Part shown: in pieces, positions 60,101 to 64,000 of the stretch
Position numbering within the stretch: the first letter of the stretch is position 1
Layout: each line of letters begins with the position of its first letter
Source: Pegea sp. RAD2-039
Taxonomy: Eukaryota > Chordata > Thaliacea > Salpida > Salpidae
Assembly (NCBI GenBank): GCA_034620365.1
Contig: JAQGEQ010000041.1
Span: forward strand, 434,001-498,000
Direction of reading: 5' to 3'
DNA: 64,000 nucleotides
Made by a program: the position numbers and the translations under genes
The notes under the pieces: model-generated
Told to the model about the DNA's origin: nothing
Database searches by the model: none
What the model saw: the letters and a program-made list of their open reading frames with translations, nothing else

Positions 60101-63100
60101 TGATTTTAATCATTGTTTACTTCCCTCAAACGTTATTTAAAATATATAAAAACTTTGCTTATTCAATAATTCAGATAAAAATCGAAGGTTATAAAAAAAA
60201 TCTGATAACAAAAAGTTAACTGATAAATTTAAGTTATATTTAAAAACATCTAAAATTGATTTTAGATTGGTCCTGTTTTTGGTAAAAAAAACTGCTTTTT
60301 TAGCTTTCTAGTTTTGTTTGTTTCTTTATGTTTTTTAAATTTGCATACTATAAAAATCATAATCGATTTTTAGTTAAGTAGTTTGATAGAAATAGTTTGG
60401 CTAAATAATTATATAACTTAATTCTAAAAACTTTTCGTTTAAAAGTTTGTTTTAATATTCAGAAGATTTTTCAATACTTATCTCATGAAATGTTTTAAAT
60501 TAAACATTGAATTATAAACGTTTCTTTTACTTAATGTCAGGTAGATAAGAATATGTTTCAGAAGTCTAAGCCAGAGTAACGCCTTAACGCGCCAAACATT
60601 TCTAAATCAGACCATACTGCGGTTAATCTATTATCTAGTTTGCTATAGTTATACTTTCTACAGCTTTTCACTGTAACTGTCATCAAAGATAGGATTATAA
60701 AGAGTTTGAAATCAACCATTTAATTCTATTAAACAGCTTCAAAATGTAAAATCTATAAAAATTTGAAAGAATATATTGATCATATTAAGGTCAAAGAATA
60801 AGATGCTCACAAAATAATTTAAGGTTTTTTCCTTTAGATTGCTCGTAATAGCCGATGTCAAGTCTTCTTATGAACAAGTTGCTTGTTTGCTTTAAGTTAA
60901 GCCGATTAGTTTTGGGGTACTAGTGGCCTTATAATTACAAAATTAGAAAATTTGAGAATTTTCTGAAAGAGATTTTATTTTAGTGTCACAAAGATATGTA
61001 AATCACTATAATGGTAAACTTTGACAACTAATAATTTAATACAAGACCTCTGAATCTACAATAAAGTTTATCGATTGCTTAAAAGGCTTATTTATCAGGT
61101 AATATTCGAAAAGTAGTTACTGTGTTGAGAAGAATGGTTTTTTACTCCAATAAAAACACAATGCTAGTATAAACAAGTTTTCAAGGTTTGTTGCTCTTAG
61201 GTGCTTCGTTTTCTGAACCATTTAAGCATAATGTGATCCAGTGCTGGGTTACGTTGAAAGATTTCAAGAACATTTGAAAAATGACACATTTAAGTTTGAA
61301 TTATATAAATCAAAAGTTTAAAATTAAGTTTTGTCGATTTTTTTTTAATATTGTCAAAAACATATCATTTTTATTGATTAAATGTTTAGTAATGTTATTA
61401 GTAAAGTGAAAAGATTTATAAAACGATGAAGCTGTTTTAGAAACACAACACTCTCCTCATCTTTAATCAAGAACTTCAATTTTGTGTTTTTCCTGTTTGT
61501 ACATCTCTTTGATACAAATATTGTTTCCAGAACACGAGACCATTTGCAAAAGTAAAAGCTTAAATTGAAGGTTAATATTTAAACCTAGGATTGAATAGAA
61601 AGGGGGTAGAGGAGAAGAAAGAAAACCAACATGCTTTGTTTGTTAGAGATATATTTGGGAAAATCCATATTCAGTATTTCCATAAGAACAGCAATTCAAA
61701 CATAAATTGATAACAACTTATTGATTAAAACTACTGATTAGAAAAAAATAATTATAAAATGATAGAGTTGGTAAACAGTAGAAGTTAAAGTAAATTAGGA
61801 TTAATAAAAACTTGTTTAGATTAGAAAAGATACTCGATCTCTAGACTTCTTCCTTGAACTTGATTATCGCTATCTTGAGTCATGTAGAACAAACATTCAA
61901 AAAAGTTTCTTGGGAGTTTTTGATCTTTCAGTCATAATTTTAAAATGACTTTTAACAAGGAGTTTGTTCAAAAGTATGGAAATAAAAGCGCTCATAAAAT
62001 TTATTACCTAGATAAAATACAGCCAGGAGTTTTATTACCTGTTGGGGTTCACAAATTATCATAAGTTTTCTAAATTTGCCTGAATAAAAAAAACATTTCC
62101 TGATTGTATTAAAAAAGAGGTGTTTATCTTAGAACCTGCCGATATATATCTTTCTGCACAAGTTTTGTTTGGTAATGAAGTTGCGTAGTTGATATGCTTT
62201 TGAAAACCTTTGTAAGAAACCAACGCCTTATTTCTAAATGAATAGAAGCACAAGATAGAAAAAGACAAAATACTGAATTCAACGGAAAAGTAGGAGTAAT
62301 AAAAGAAGCAATTGTTTCTTTCAAACATATCAACAACTTTAATTAAAAACTATTTAAAGTTTCTACCTTCTGAAAAGTCACTTATATTCTACAAATTATA
62401 AAATTATTTCTTATTTCTTACAGATTATCAAAAGGGAAGATTTTTAAACATGAAGTTACAATTGGCGAATATATGGACATCATCTGTCCTCAATATGACG
62501 TAGACGAGGATAAAGCAAACATTTTGACATTTGTCATTTACAATGTCACCAAAGATGCATTTGATAAATGTTCTAAAATAAATTCAAGTCAGTAAACAAA
62601 TAAGAAGTTGTGAATTTTGTCAAAAACTTTTCATTTACAGCTGATCGCTTGTTGGCTTGTACGACTCCATCACAAAATACAAAGTTGACCCTCAAGTTTC
62701 AGACATTTAGTCCAAACCCACGCGGTTTCATCTATAGACCAGGAGAAACTTATTATTTAATGGGTATGTTGTTGACATAAATTTTATTTTGATTTCAGGT
62801 TAAAATTAATTATTCAAAAAACAATTTTTCAAAACACTGTTAATTTCACTCTGAAAGGCTCTATTATCCAATCAGATTACTTCCAGCTATACAAACAAAA
62901 GTTGCTGACTAAATAACTAGCTATTATTTACACAAAGTTAAATAAATGGAAAATGTAAATACTGTTAAATATAGTTCCTACAAATTGTGTTTTGACAACC
63001 TGATGTATGACGTCATCCTTATCTGTGTCAATAGTAATTAGAAAAACATCATTTAAAAACAGATGTAGTCATCCCATCAAAATATATTTTGATTTAAAAG

Positions 63101-63571
63101 AAAATAACGATTGCTCTTTTAAATCGAAAATGTTACGTATTGCTTAAATTTAAATATTGTGTTCAGTTTTCTTTCGGTTGTCAAAGGAAACTTATACTGT
63201 TTGAAATTAAGAAAACTCTGCAATACCCACATGATGTTTTTGTAGTATATCAGCTGATTTTTATATTTACAAATTCTTACAAACAATTCGTTTACAAACA
63301 GTGTGTTTAGCTGTATTTGACAAAAACATTTACTTCTCAGCATATGATCCTGACAACGAAAAAGAAAGCTCTCCTGATTGCGCTAACCGAATGCGGATGA
63401 AGATTATTGTTCATCCGCAGCATCCAGTTCAGCCTGGCCCGCCTCTTAAGACTACTACAACAACAACAAAAAAGACAACTACAACTTCTGCAAAATTCAG
63501 GAGTAAATCGACAGAAACAACTACGACAACAATACGGACAACAACTCAAAATAAAGTAGATGGAGATCAAG
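57126..63571 (+). CDS. Ephrin, 5' part (continues beyond the window)
   Basis: Exons 57126-57247, 62424-62587, 62641-62763 and 63341-63571 join in phase to 213 codons. Ephrins are cell-surface ligands of Eph receptor kinases in axon guidance and tissue boundaries. Residues 1-24 form a signal peptide. The receptor-binding domain (about 28-162) has YDISWNPE, EYMDIICPQYD, RPGETYYLM joined to AYDPDNE, and MRMKIIVHP, with the four conserved cysteines at 62, 90, 102 and 150. N-glycosylation sites are NVT (81) and NST (94). A Thr/Lys-rich stalk follows from about 172. Introns are 5176, 53 and 577 nt; exon 2 uses the donor GTCAGT. The last exon shown ends at donor GTGGGT (63572), so whether it is GPI-anchored (A) or transmembrane (B) cannot be seen. 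Confidence 0.92.
59234..59426. promoter_or_regulatory. Cluster of three CACGTG E-boxes in ephrin intron 1
   Basis: TCACGTGA occurs at 59236-59243 and 59338-59345, and TCACGTGT near 59416-59423. TCACGTGA is the preferred site of MiT/TFE, USF and related bHLH-zip factors. Three such sites in 190 bp of sequence this A/T-rich point to an intronic enhancer; factor identity is inference. Confidence 0.45.
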
Positions 63572-64000
63572 GTGGGTGACCTTCTTCTATTTTCAACTAT
63601 TGTAGGTTTTATGATTGATGGAACATTTCTGATATGAAAAGAAATCGAACATTCTTTGATATTTGTAACAGCTTTTAGTTAGATTTAAGAAATTCATCTA
63701 TTCGTTTGATCACTCAATTGTTTGATAGATTTTCTGTGAAAAGTGAAAAATTCCAATGTTCAAATATTTGTATGTGTGCCTAGTATTCAACTTTCATTCA
63801 TTTTATAATCACCTGATAATAACTTTTGTGAAAGTTAAAACCATGATTAAGTTAACAACGACAGAGTAAAGAGCTTTCTTAACTTATCTGACATAATAAT
63901 AGAAAAATATGCGATTTGTAAAAAGGGGCACCTTTGTTAGTGAATATTCAAACACAAAGGTATTTCAGTTGAATACAAATTATCAACAAATGATTTTATT
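63572..64000 (+). other. Start of the next ephrin intron
   Basis: Sequence after the donor at 63572 has no continuing frame, acceptor plus exon, or repeat, so it is treated as intron running out of the window. Confidence 0.6.

Noticed and set aside
63337-63570. Cys/Ser-rich minus-strand ORF
   Set aside because: It is the antisense of the Thr-rich ephrin stalk.
1-64000. CRISPR arrays, bacterial operons or phage modules
   Set aside because: No spaced direct repeats or prokaryotic gene organisation; spliced metazoan genes show this is nuclear eukaryotic DNA.

Overview
The window is AT-rich nuclear DNA from an invertebrate animal. Metazoan genes (an ephrin, a SPRY/SOCS-box adaptor, RECQL5, TMEM135, PYM, ERAL1) are interrupted by GT-AG introns, many only 50-75 nt long, and lie among decayed non-LTR retrotransposons and tRNA-derived repeats. 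A perfect match to the CTCF core motif fits a bilaterian. The sequence alone does not let me name the phylum.

Layout. 1-4 kb: two decayed LINE copies, one on each strand. 5-15 kb: a gene-dense plus-strand block with PYM (exon-junction-complex disassembly), an NDUFB4-like complex I subunit, an intronless RECQL5 helicase with Pol II-binding domains, and a 12-exon TMEM135; between the second and third genes lie copies of a tRNA-Val-derived SINE. 17-20 kb: a tandem pair of unrecognised paralogous proteins with patchy near-identity suggesting gene conversion. 20.8-25.2 kb: a LINE graveyard holding one small multi-exon gene reconstructed here (22960-23790). 28.5-31.7 kb: promoter and gene of an SPSB/GUSTAVUS-type E3 adaptor. 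37-43 kb: a CTCF-like site, a reconstructed minus-strand five-exon gene for a 101-residue helical protein, a small ORF, and a mitochondrial ERAL1 GTPase. 43-56.8 kb: gene-poor, with scattered remnants of LINEs, a possible LTR element and a tRNA-Ser-like pseudogene. 57-64 kb: the 5' part of an ephrin gene with a 5.2 kb first intron; its last exons lie beyond the window.

How the genes relate. No single pathway is encoded. A shared architectural feature stands out: six genes have a splice-acceptor-like site 6-19 nt before the start codon, and two plus-strand pairs (PYM/NDUFB4-like and RECQL5/TMEM135) are 247 and 110 nt apart with no AATAAA after the upstream member. This fits short 5'UTR introns or spliced-leader trans-splicing with small operons; RNA evidence is needed. 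I did not find a clearly new biological system. The most unusual items are the two reconstructed small genes, the converting paralogue pair, the trans-splicing hypothesis, and LINE 3' hairpins, one of them with a compensatory base change.
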